From positions 1 to 5,436 of the forward strand of contig DAOTZS010000046.1 of NCBI GenBank assembly GCA_034434335.1: a stretch of 5,436 nt of DNA, given 5' to 3'. Of the stretch, positions 1-5,436 are shown in pieces. The position numbers and the translations under genes were made by a program. Source of the stretch: DAOTZS01 sp034434335. GTDB taxonomy: Bacteria; Chloroflexota; Anaerolineae; CG2-30-64-16. The notes beneath the pieces were generated by a model, which was not told the DNA's origin, searched no databases, and saw only the letters and a program-made list of their open reading frames with translations. Numbering within the stretch: the first letter of the stretch is position 1; every line of letters starts with the position of its first letter.

Positions 1-741
1 CGGCCTGACGTCCCTGCCATCCTCGTTGGCCATTTCAGCGTGAAGGAGGCCAGCTACGGCTCGGAGCAGAACATCATGGTCGGCCGCGATGTGGCTGTGC
101 CCCGCTCCGTCCTGGCCGACCCGGTCTGGCGCTACGTGGCGCTGGGCCACATCCACAAGCACCAATCCCTCAACGGCGACCTCCAGCCGCCTATTGTTTA
201 TAGTGGCAGCATTGAGCGCATTGATTTCGGAGAAGAGCGCGAGCCCAAAGGATTTGTGGTGGCCACCATCGGCGACGGGCCGACCAGGTGGGACTTCGTG
301 CGTGGCTACCGACGCCAGGCACGGCCTTTCCTTACCATCCGCGCCGATGTGCGCGCCGCGGCCGACCCCACCGCCGCGGTAATCGCGGCTATCCAGGCCC
401 AGGCTGGCTCTGCCCTGACACCGGCGGCCGACGGCAGTGGGGGCCTGGCCGAGTGTGTGGTGCGGCTTATCATCCACCTGCGCCAGGAGCAGGAGGCGTT
501 GCTGGACAACCGCGCGCTCAGCCGGGCGCTGGAAGGGGCTTATTTTGTGGCTGGCGTGCAAAAGGAAGCGGAGCGCTCAGAACGCCTTCGCCTGGGCGCG
601 CTCTCCGTGGAGGCGCTGTCCCCACTTCAACTGCTGGAACGCTATCTGCAAGTTAAAGAAGTCCCGGCGGAACGGATCACCCTGTTGCTTCAGCACGGGG
701 AGGATGTGATCCGGGCTGTGGACGAGAATATGATGGGTTGA
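1..741 (+). CDS. sbcD: SbcD-like DNA repair exonuclease (Mre11 family metallophosphoesterase), 3' part
   Basis: Frame 1 is open from the first base to the TGA at 739-741, giving 246 residues; the start lies outside the window. SbcD is the nuclease subunit of the SbcCD complex, which cuts hairpins and processes DNA ends in the cytoplasm using two metal ions. Visible signatures are a GHFSV segment near residue 10, whose His fits a metal ligand, and the late metallophosphoesterase motif ALGHIHKHQ at about residues 47-55, with His50 and His52 as metal ligands. YSGSIERIDFGEE then follows at about 67-79, typical of the SbcD/Mre11 core. The 39-residue spacing between the first His and the GHIH motif fits the family. 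From about residue 105 to the end is a helical, Ala/Glu/Arg-rich capping and C-terminal region. The N-terminal motifs (DxH, GNHD) are upstream of the window and cannot be checked. A GTG at 40 is internal to the conserved domain and is not the real start. The family call is confident; the exact SbcD orthology is less so. Confidence 0.88.
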   Translation, partial: RPDVPAILVGHFSVKEASYGSEQNIMVGRDVAVPRSVLADPVWRYVALGHIHKHQSLNGDLQPPIVYSGSIERIDFGEEREPKGFVVATIGDGPTRWDFVRGYRRQARPFLTIRADVRAAADPTAAVIAAIQAQAGSALTPAADGSGGLAECVVRLIIHLRQEQEALLDNRALSRALEGAYFVAGVQKEAERSERLRLGALSVEALSPLQLLERYLQVKEVPAERITLLLQHGEDVIRAVDENMMG

Positions 742-914
742 GCATTTGTCAGAGGCTCAGGACGTTCAGCCGCCCACTGCGCGAGAGGGGTGAACTGGCA
801 TCGAGCTTCACCGTTCCCGCGCCTGGCTTGCTCTAGTGCCTCAGAGCGTGCTTGAGAATTCGTTCGTAGTCAGGCACCGAGCAAAGCGGAGTGCCGTCTA
901 GATACCACTTTACA
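742..914. other. Convergent intergenic region between sbcD and mutM
   Basis: This gap separates two genes that run toward each other, so transcription should end here from both sides. The only inverted repeat I see is GGTGAA at 789-794 with TTCACC at 807-812, a 6-bp stem with a 12-base loop. It has no run of T after it on either strand, so it is not a convincing intrinsic terminator. GTGCCT near 836 and AGGCAC near 872 could also pair, but weakly. I find no small gene here. Confidence 0.5.
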
Positions 915-1745
915 CTACTTGCGGGCTGCCAGTTGGCAGTGAGGGCAGAAGTGGGTGCTGCGCTGGCCAACCCGAAGGCGCTGAATAGGGGTACCGCACC
1001 GGAGACATGGCTGCCCGGTGCGGTGATAGACCCGCAGGTGGTCCTGGTGAGCCCCTGGCAGGCCGTTCGGTGGCCGATAGTCGCGCAGCGTTGTGCCACG
1101 ATGCCCGATCGCCTCGTTCAGCACCTGACGGATGGCGCCATGAAGCCCCTCTATTTCCTCATCGCTCAGGCTGCCAGCCGGCCGCAGGGGGTGGATGCCG
1201 GCCAGGAAGAGCGCCTCATCCGCGTAGATGTTGCCCAGGCCGGCTATGACCGTCTGATCGAGCAATAGCGTTTTGATCGCCGCGCGGCGCCCGCGCACCT
1301 GGTCGGCCAATACACCCGGTGTAAAGGCGGGGTCCAGGGGTTCGGGACCCAGGCTGGCTAACACGGAAGCGGGGTCATTTACCAGCCAGAGACGGCCAAA
1401 GCGGCGGGCATCGGTGAAAACCAGGTGGCCGCCATCGGCCAGGTCGAACCAGGCGCGCACGTGAGGGCCGGCCAGGACAGGGCTCCCCGCTGGAACCAGT
1501 TCCAGCCGGCCCGTCATGCGCAGGTGGACGATCAGGGTACAGCCGTGCTCTAGCTCGAGCAGCAGGTACTTACCGCGACGTTTGACATCTCTGATATGCT
1601 GGCCAGGCAGGAGGAGCTCCAACGTGGCCGGTTCTGGTTCTGCCACCGTGCGCGGCCAGAGGACGTGTACGCCGCTGATCTGCCGGCCGATCAGCGCCGG
1701 CCGCAGGTCGTTGGCAATGGTTTCGACTTCAGGGAGCTCCGGCAT
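915..1745 (-). CDS. mutM: Formamidopyrimidine-DNA glycosylase (Fpg/MutM), bifunctional glycosylase/AP lyase
   Basis: This 276-residue protein has the usual Fpg length (about 270). It removes oxidised purines such as 8-oxoguanine and nicks the abasic site, in base excision repair. It begins with MPELPEVE: Pro2 is the catalytic nucleophile and Glu3 the acid/base residue. Lys59 in RRGKYLLLEL matches the conserved beta-strand lysine. TDARRFGRLWL (about 111-121) and the helix-two-turn-helix segment with GLGNIYADEALF (169-180, Asn172) follow. A C-terminal zinc finger uses Cys247, Cys250, Cys267 and Cys270, and QRSTHFCPHCQ carries the DNA-binding Arg262. All key residues are present. The frame stays open upstream to 1964 inside the next gene, but cleavage of the initiator Met before Pro2 is essential, so the ATG at 1745-1743 is the start. 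GGAG at 1755-1752 lies six bases before it. The gene lies 122 bases downstream of the anti-sigma gene on the same strand. Confidence 0.97.
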   Translation of the reverse strand: MPELPEVETIANDLRPALIGRQISGVHVLWPRTVAEPEPATLELLLPGQHIRDVKRRGKYLLLELEHGCTLIVHLRMTGRLELVPAGSPVLAGPHVRAWFDLADGGHLVFTDARRFGRLWLVNDPASVLASLGPEPLDPAFTPGVLADQVRGRRAAIKTLLLDQTVIAGLGNIYADEALFLAGIHPLRPAGSLSDEEIEGLHGAIRQVLNEAIGHRGTTLRDYRPPNGLPGAHQDHLRVYHRTGQPCLRCGTPIQRLRVGQRSTHFCPHCQLAARK

Positions 1746-1751
1746 ATCATG

Positions 1752-1755
1752 CTCC
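1752..1755 (-). promoter_or_regulatory. Shine-Dalgarno sequence of mutM
   Basis: GGAG on the - strand, followed by the six-base spacer CATGAT and the ATG of mutM. The spacing is ideal and supports this start over the longer open frame. An out-of-frame ATG overlaps the spacer. Confidence 0.65.
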
Positions 1756-1867
1756 GCGCAACCCCGCAGGGGGAGATCTGTGCACCCGGCGCTGCTCGAG
1801 GATGCCGGCCAGGCAGGGGCTATACTCTTGTAACCTGTGGCCTCCACTATCAGGTGGCTGTGAGCCC

Positions 1868-3847
1868 TCAAGGACTCGTCGCCACCAGGTCGAGGCTGAT
1901 CTGTTGCGGGAAGATGGCCAGAGTATACGCCTGGCCGGAGACCGTCTGCGAAATCAGCGCCCAACTCACCTGAGCCAGGCCGTTCGCCCCACCTGTTACC
2001 TCGTACAGGTACAGAAATTGGGTGGGGCTTATCCAGCGCGGGTCGAAGATGGTGGCCCGGCTGCCCATCAACTGGGGTGGAAGGCCTACCGTGCCAACGT
2101 AGAGCTGGTCTGCGCTCCGGTACAGGAAGTGGGCGGCATCGGGTGACCAGGCAATGAACTGGCCATCCCGCAGCAAAGCATAGCTCTGCGCCTGAGAGCC
2201 ATCAGCCTGAGCCACCACCAGCTCGGTGCTATTTGGCGTGCCGTTAGCCGACTGCATGTACGCCAGGCGCTGCCCATTGGGTGACCAGAATAGCGCGCTG
2301 GCCAGCAGGCGGCCAAGCGGTGTGGCCTCGCCAGCTACTGTTATCCAGTAGAGGGCCATCTCGGCCTCGTTGTTGGCAGGATTTGCCCCGGAATCGGCAA
2401 TGGCGACCAGCATACCGCTGCTGTCTGGCAGCCACTGCACCTGGGGACGCGGCTCAGATGCCTGGATGGTGGCCGGGAAGCGCAGCAACACGCGGCTGCC
2501 GCTTCCATCGCTGCTGAGCAACGTCAGGGAGCCCTCCTGGCCTTCCACCCCACCCGCGTTCAGCACCGCCAGGTGGGTGCCGTCTGGGCTGTAGAAAGCT
2601 GTCTCGGTGGGCTCCATTTGCCGTACGTAAGCCAGGGTGCCCGATACCACCTCCTGGTGCCACAAATCGAACCGGGGAGCACCTTCTGGCCCGAGCGGCA
2701 GGGCAATGGTGGTCACGGCGAGGGTCGGCCGGCCTGGTATCCATTGCAAAGCGTGGAGCTGGCGCTTGCCGAAGTCAGGCGCCAGGCCATCGCGAGGCAG
2801 ATCGCGCTCCGACAGCACCAGATGGGCTCCACCCCCATCCCACCGCACAACCCACACTTCCCATGCCCCCTGTTGCAAGAGACGGTAAGCAATCCACGAC
2901 CGATCATGGGAAATGAGGGGCAGGGTCAGGCCGGCACCCTGCACCACCTGGCGCACACCAGACTCGCGGTCTACAGCCCACAGCCCCTGTTGGTCGGCAT
3001 AGGCCAGCCCAGCCCCCTGGGGCAAGATGGCATCGAAAGAGGCCGGCGGTGGCAACGGCTCGGCGGGAGAGGCAATGGTTGCCGTGGCCTGCTCGGATGG
3101 AGCACCACTGCGGTCCATCCCCATGCCTGCAGCTCCGGCTTCAGGAGGCGGCAAGGGGGCTGATGGTACCATGGCTGTAGATGCCCGCTTCTCTGCGGTA
3201 GGAAGCTGGGACACCTCTGTGGCAGCAGCCCTGGCGATGGCAGGAGCTTCAGCCGGTACTTCTGTGCTGGCAGGAGCTGTACCGGCCGGGGCCAACGCAG
3301 CAAGGGGGACCTCCGCCACAGGCATGGATGTAACTTCCGCAGGGGCCGGGGGTTGGGCGGTTTCCTCGCCGGCCACAGCCGGCGCCACCTCGACCAGGGC
3401 GGTCACCTCCTCTTGAGGGGCAGCCAGCATGGGCGCTGGCGCTGCAGGGATGGCAGTGGCCTCGAACTGGCGTGCCAGGTCCTGCCTGGGGGCCCAGGCC
3501 GGCAGCCCAAGCAGGTTGCTGGTCACCACCGCGATAAGGACCACTGCCGTCGCAGCAGCCAGCCCCGGCAACCAACCCCCAAGCCAGCCCCGCTGCGCCG
3601 GCTGCCGGCGCAGCCCCGCCTGAGCCTCCGACAGAGTAAACGCGCGCGGCACCGGCACCCTGGGCAAGGCGCGCAGTAAGGTCACCGTCTGACGCAGGCT
3701 GTTCAGCTCAGCCTGGCAGGTCATGCACACCCGCAGGTGTGCTTCGACCCTGGCCCGCTCGACCGGCGTGACCTGGTTATCCAGGTATGCGGATAGCAGC
3801 TCCGTGTCGAGATGTGCCCGTGGCTGCCGATGAGAGATGTGTGTCAT
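1868..3847 (-). CDS. Membrane-bound zinc-finger anti-sigma factor with Ala/Pro-rich stalk and C-terminal TolB/WD40-like propeller
   Basis: A 659-residue protein. Residues 10-60 form an anti-sigma zinc-binding domain (zf-HC2 / ZAS type) with the HxxxCxxC signature at His37, Cys41 and Cys44; such domains bind and silence ECF sigma factors in the cytoplasm. A single hydrophobic segment at about 90-114 should cross the membrane. Residues about 120-272 are a low-complexity linker rich in Ala, Pro, Glu, Thr and Val. From about 275 to 655 I count seven repeat units with hallmarks of PD40/TolB-type beta-propeller blades, such as FYSPDGTHLAVL (418-429), FWSPNGQRLAYM (520-531) and AWSPDAAHFLYR (566-577). 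By topology the propeller would sit outside the membrane, probably as sensor or ligand-binding part. The gene starts 44 bases after the ECF sigma stop codon, so the two are co-transcribed and likely partners. The ATG at 3847 is the only plausible start. What the propeller senses is unknown. Confidence 0.9.
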   Translation of the reverse strand: MTHISHRQPRAHLDTELLSAYLDNQVTPVERARVEAHLRVCMTCQAELNSLRQTVTLLRALPRVPVPRAFTLSEAQAGLRRQPAQRGWLGGWLPGLAAATAVVLIAVVTSNLLGLPAWAPRQDLARQFEATAIPAAPAPMLAAPQEEVTALVEVAPAVAGEETAQPPAPAEVTSMPVAEVPLAALAPAGTAPASTEVPAEAPAIARAAATEVSQLPTAEKRASTAMVPSAPLPPPEAGAAGMGMDRSGAPSEQATATIASPAEPLPPPASFDAILPQGAGLAYADQQGLWAVDRESGVRQVVQGAGLTLPLISHDRSWIAYRLLQQGAWEVWVVRWDGGGAHLVLSERDLPRDGLAPDFGKRQLHALQWIPGRPTLAVTTIALPLGPEGAPRFDLWHQEVVSGTLAYVRQMEPTETAFYSPDGTHLAVLNAGGVEGQEGSLTLLSSDGSGSRVLLRFPATIQASEPRPQVQWLPDSSGMLVAIADSGANPANNEAEMALYWITVAGEATPLGRLLASALFWSPNGQRLAYMQSANGTPNSTELVVAQADGSQAQSYALLRDGQFIAWSPDAAHFLYRSADQLYVGTVGLPPQLMGSRATIFDPRWISPTQFLYLYEVTGGANGLAQVSWALISQTVSGQAYTLAIFPQQISLDLVATSP

Positions 3848-3849
3848 GG

Positions 3850-3856
3850 CTCCTTT
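3850..3856 (-). promoter_or_regulatory. Shine-Dalgarno sequence of the anti-sigma gene, unusually close to the start
   Basis: AAAGGAG on the - strand is a strong match to the 16S rRNA 3' end, but only two bases (CC) separate it from the ATG at 3847. No alternative start lies within the next 20 codons, so the start is secure. The short spacing may reduce translation relative to the sigma factor. Confidence 0.6.
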
Positions 3857-3891
3857 GTGTAGCGCGTGATGGACTTGATGGTCAAGCTGCC

Positions 3892-4620
3892 CTAGAGACG
3901 GTAGCGCGCGGGCAGAAGTTCCCCCTGGGCCTGCAAAATATCGCGCACCTTGGCTCGCGCCCGGCTGAGCCGCGATTTTACTGTGCCCAAAGCAGTGCCC
4001 ATGGTTTCGGCGATCTCCGCATAGTCCAGCCCTTCGATGTCGGCCAGGACCAAAGTGGTGCGCTGATCTACGGGCAACTGCTCGATAGCACTCTGAAGCA
4101 GCTCTGCCAGCTCGCGACGCAGCACATATGCGTCGGGCTGCTCGGCGGTGTCCAGCAGGCGGTGGTCATGCTCTGGGTCTTCGTCCTCGCGTTCCAGCGA
4201 GGCAGCCGGCCGACGTTTGCGTGCACGCAGGGCATCGTAACAGGTGTTGGTGATGATGCGCAACAACCAGGCCTTGAAGGAGCCGCCCCGGTATTGATGC
4301 AGCCGCTGGAAGGCTTTGACGAAGCTATCCTGAGTCGCGTCAGCAGCCGAATCGGGATCGCCCATAATGCGGTAAGCCACGTTATAGGCCAGGCCCTGAT
4401 AGTGGAGGATCAACTGGTTGAAGGCAGGCAACTCGCCCTGTTGCGCGGCTGCAATCAGCGCCGGCTCATCGAACTCGGGCCGGGGTGGGGTGGGCCGTGA
4501 AGCCCGACCCTGGCGACTATCATGCTGGGGCCAGGCACACAGCACAGGCCCAGACGGCCCGGCATAGCATCTGCGCTGAAATATGATCCAGAGAATGCGG
4601 CTCACAATCACTGGTACCAT
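3892..4620 (-). CDS. ECF (sigma-70 family group 4) RNA polymerase sigma factor
   Basis: A sigma factor with only regions 2 and 4, the layout of extracytoplasmic-function sigma factors, which direct RNA polymerase to stress or signal-dependent promoters. Counting from an in-frame GTG at 4623 (243 residues), region 2 spans about 66-138: AFNQLILHYQGLAYNVAYR, then DAADATQDSFVKAFQ-like core-binding helices with GSFKAWLLRIITN. Region 4 spans about 174-230, with LPVDQRTTLVLADIEGLDYA and the helix-turn-helix AEIAETMGTALGTVKSRLSRARAKV split over 202-226. The first 50 residues are not conserved, contain a Cys- and Pro-rich stretch, and lack a Shine-Dalgarno sequence before either 4623 (GTG) or 4620 (ATG). 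A GTG at 4545 would give 217 residues and is a real alternative. The gene is followed after 44 bases by its probable anti-sigma partner. ECF operons are commonly autoregulated; this is inferred here, not shown. Confidence 0.93.
   Translation of the reverse strand: MVPVIVSRILWIIFQRRCYAGPSGPVLCAWPQHDSRQGRASRPTPPRPEFDEPALIAAAQQGELPAFNQLILHYQGLAYNVAYRIMGDPDSAADATQDSFVKAFQRLHQYRGGSFKAWLLRIITNTCYDALRARKRRPAASLEREDEDPEHDHRLLDTAEQPDAYVLRRELAELLQSAIEQLPVDQRTTLVLADIEGLDYAEIAETMGTALGTVKSRLSRARAKVRDILQAQGELLPARYRL
4579..4607 (-). promoter_or_regulatory. Possible promoter inside the annotated 5' end of the sigma gene
   Basis: On the - strand TTGTGA (4607-4602) is followed after 16 bases by CATATT (4585-4580), or after 17 bases by ATATTT. 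Each hexamer matches the housekeeping consensus at about four of six positions. If used, transcription would begin near 4573 and translation would have to begin downstream, for example at the GTG at 4545. The match is modest and may be chance. Confidence 0.25.
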
Positions 4621-4652
4621 CACAAAGGCCCATCGGGCTTAAAGGGCTTGGG

Positions 4653-4668
4653 CGGCGACTAGACGCCG
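4653..4668. repeat. Near-perfect palindrome upstream of the sigma gene
   Basis: CGGCGACTAGACGCCG reads as a dyad centred on CTAG, with one symmetric mismatch pair (A opposite A). It sits about 33 bases before the GTG at 4623. It could be an operator for a dimeric regulator or simply a small stem-loop in the leader. No family-specific operator is recognised. Confidence 0.4.
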
Positions 4669-4728
4669 GTCACAACATGTAGGGATGGGTGATAAATAAC
4701 AGGAGTTAGGCAGTTGCACTACGCTGTA

Positions 4729-4809
4729 CCCCCCAGCCCCCGCCCCCAATCGGGGGCGGGGGAATCCTTTGAAAGGGGCATTCTGGGCGGCGAAGCCGCG
4801 CACGCCCCC
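4729..4809. repeat. GC-rich block of tandem inverted repeats, REP/MITE-like intergenic element
   Basis: The strongest part is a perfect 11-bp inverted repeat: CCCCCGCCCCC at 4737-4747 and GGGGGCGGGGG at 4752-4762, around the four-base loop AATC. CCTTT-G-AAAGG (4766-4776) and GCGGC-GAA-GCCGC (4787-4799) follow, and GGGGC at 4775-4779 can pair with GCCCC at 4804-4808. The block lies between the divergently transcribed sigma gene and tRNA gene, where neither transcript would need a terminator, and no T run follows. A dispersed intergenic repeat or a chromosome-organising element is more likely. Only one copy is visible, so repetition in the genome is inferred. Confidence 0.55.
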
Positions 4810-4821
4810 GTCCAAATGAAC

Positions 4822-4850
4822 TTGACGGCCCCCTGGTTTTCAGGTATACT
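4822..4850 (+). promoter_or_regulatory. Sigma-70-type promoter of the tRNA-Leu gene
   Basis: TTGACG at 4822-4827 (five of six to consensus), a spacer of exactly 17 bases, and TATACT at 4845-4850 (five of six). Initiation is expected near 4857, giving a leader of about seven bases before the tRNA at 4864. Position, spacing and strength all fit a stable-RNA promoter. Confidence 0.88.
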
Positions 4851-4863
4851 CTGCGGCTGCCAG

Positions 4864-4946
4864 GCCGAAGTGGCGGAAAGGTAGACGCGACGGTCTCAAA
4901 CACCGTTGGGGGTTGCCCCATGTGGGTTCGATTCCCACCTTCGGCA
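4864..4946 (+). tRNA. tRNA-Leu (anticodon CAA)
   Basis: An 83-base class II tRNA that reads the UUG leucine codon. The acceptor stem is GCCGAAG (4864-4870) with CTTCGGC (4939-4945) and discriminator A at 4946. The D arm follows at about 4873-4889. The anticodon stem is ACGGT/ACCGT with the loop CTCAAAC, placing the anticodon CAA at 4897-4899. A long variable arm, TGGGG/CCCCA (4907-4920), is typical of Leu and Ser tRNAs. The T arm is GTGGG-TTCGATT-CCCAC (4922-4938). All stems pair fully. The 3' CCA is not encoded, because CTG follows the discriminator, so it must be added after transcription. The A discriminator and the CAA anticodon both support leucine. Confidence 0.97.
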
Positions 4947-4956
4947 CTGAGATCCC

Positions 4957-5067
4957 CGTCAGGTCTTGCGATGCCTGGCGACCAGCCTGTAAGCTGGAAT
5001 CATGAGGCTGCCCCACACTGAACCCCTATCCATGTTCCTCCTGGCCGCTCAAAGGACTGGCCAGGAG
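4957..5067 (+). other. Three consecutive stem-loops downstream of the tRNA
   Basis: The first pairs 4957-4963 with 4974-4980 (seven pairs including one G-T, loop of ten). The second pairs CCAGC 4982-4986 with GCTGG 4993-4997 (loop of six). The third is a perfect 9-bp inverted repeat, CTCCTGGCC at 5038-5046 and GGCCAGGAG at 5059-5067, with a 12-base loop. None is followed by a T run, so intrinsic termination is unconvincing. They could act in 3' processing or factor-dependent termination of the tRNA transcript, or in the leader of the next gene. Confidence 0.35.
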
Positions 5068-5178
5068 CATTCTCGGATAGGCTTGGGACATTATAACAGC
5101 GTTCTTCCGTTCCATCCAAAGTTTGTTTTCCGGTGCCAGGGCATCGTGGCCGGCATCGGGAGGTTGTTGACTTACCGC

Positions 5179-5436
5179 ATGCAAACCAGAGCCCGATTGG
5201 CCAGCCGTTCGCTATCCCGCCCATTGCCCTTACGGCTGCTTATTTCACTGCTGATCCTTCTTGCCACAGGAAGCATTTCCGTGGGGTGCCTGCGTATCGA
5301 GGTAGAAAGAGCCAACCAGCTAACTGTAGCCGAGCGAGATACGCGTTTGCGCCAGATCGCGGCAGATTATGCGCGTGATAACGACCTGGCGCGGGCGCAG
5401 GCTGCTCTGGACGAACTGGGCCTGGCCAATCCGGCT
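5179..5436 (+). CDS. Membrane-anchored protein of unknown function, 5' part (runs off the window)
   Basis: An open frame with 86 codons from the ATG at 5179 to the right edge and no stop. The N-terminus has several Arg residues (MQTRARLASR) followed by a hydrophobic segment at about 18-38 (LRLLISLLILLATGSISVG), so it is a signal anchor or signal peptide. Cys37 after SVG resembles a lipoprotein box only weakly, because position -3 is Ser. Residues about 50-82 are charged and helical, including DYARDNDLARAQAALDELG, which reads like a TPR-type helix pair. GGGAGG at 5158-5163 is 15 bases from the ATG, too far for a normal site, so an in-frame TTG at 5167 (or 5164) or the GTG at 5146 could be the start. 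The pattern of one membrane helix followed by a short helical repeat recalls uncharacterised Chloroflexota membrane proteins, but this is a weak impression. The function is unknown. Confidence 0.7.
   Translation, partial: MQTRARLASRSLSRPLPLRLLISLLILLATGSISVGCLRIEVERANQLTVAERDTRLRQIAADYARDNDLARAQAALDELGLANPA

Noticed and set aside
1821..1826. TATACT on the + strand as a -10 promoter element
   Set aside because: No -35 match lies 16-18 bases upstream, and no + strand gene follows.
1746..1964. N-terminal extension of MutM to 349 residues
   Set aside because: Fpg needs Pro2 at the mature N-terminus as nucleophile. The extension would abolish activity and overlaps the anti-sigma gene.
2573..3163. 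A 196-residue + strand open frame opposite the anti-sigma gene
   Set aside because: It lies antisense to the propeller-coding region, has no domain signature, and is explained by high G+C leaving few stop codons.
3027..3416. A 129-residue Ala/Gly-rich + strand frame
   Set aside because: It is the complement of the Ala/Pro-rich linker. Its composition follows from that repeat-like DNA, and there is no start context.
3787..4500. A 237-residue open frame on the + strand opposite the sigma factor
   Set aside because: It is the antisense shadow of a gene with clear sigma regions 2 and 4, and it shows no recognisable motif of its own.
4928..4946. The tRNA 3' end as an integration (att) site
   Set aside because: No integrase, no second copy of the tRNA 3' end and no mobile-element gene are visible in the window.
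5000..5224. A 74-residue - strand frame downstream of the tRNA
   Set aside because: It spans the 9-bp inverted repeat, overlaps the start of the right-edge gene and has no recognisable domain.
5133..5378. An 81-residue + strand frame overlapping the right-edge gene
   Set aside because: It is out of frame with the longer reading frame that has a proper N-terminal membrane segment and runs through the edge; it shows no motif of its own.
1..5436. CRISPR array, transposase or phage genes
   Set aside because: No regularly spaced direct repeats and no transposase or phage motifs were seen on either strand.

Overview
The window is GC-rich bacterial DNA (clearly above 55% G+C by eye). It carries four protein genes plus the start of a fifth, and one tRNA gene. 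The gene content (an SbcD-type nuclease, MutM, an ECF sigma factor beside a zinc-finger anti-sigma factor with a Pro/Ala-rich linker and a TolB/WD40-like propeller) and the GC-rich hairpins between genes suggest a Chloroflexota-like organism. That assignment is inference from style, not from a marker gene.

Left part (1-914): the 3' portion of an sbcD-like DNA repair exonuclease gene enters from the left edge and ends at 741 on the + strand. It converges on mutM (fpg, 915-1745, - strand), with about 170 noncoding bases between them and no sbcC gene directly downstream.

Centre (915-4620, all - strand): read in the direction of transcription, the order is an ECF sigma factor (3892-4620), then 44 bases on a 659-residue membrane-bound anti-sigma factor (1868-3847), then after 122 bases mutM. 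The sigma/anti-sigma pair is almost certainly a transmembrane signalling unit. The anti-sigma factor has a cytoplasmic zinc-binding domain that would hold the sigma factor, one membrane helix, a long Ala/Pro-rich stalk and a predicted seven-bladed propeller outside the membrane. Whether mutM belongs to the same transcript is open.

Right part (4621-5436): a divergent intergenic region contains a near-palindrome close to the sigma gene and a compact block of GC-rich inverted repeats. It then holds a strong sigma-70-type promoter driving a tRNA-Leu(CAA) gene (4864-4946). Three stem-loops follow the tRNA. A new + strand reading frame starts near 5179 and runs off the right edge; it encodes a protein with an N-terminal membrane segment and a TPR-like helical stretch, of unknown function.

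The most notable item is the propeller-bearing anti-sigma factor. Otherwise the window is fairly ordinary, and no clearly new system is demonstrated.
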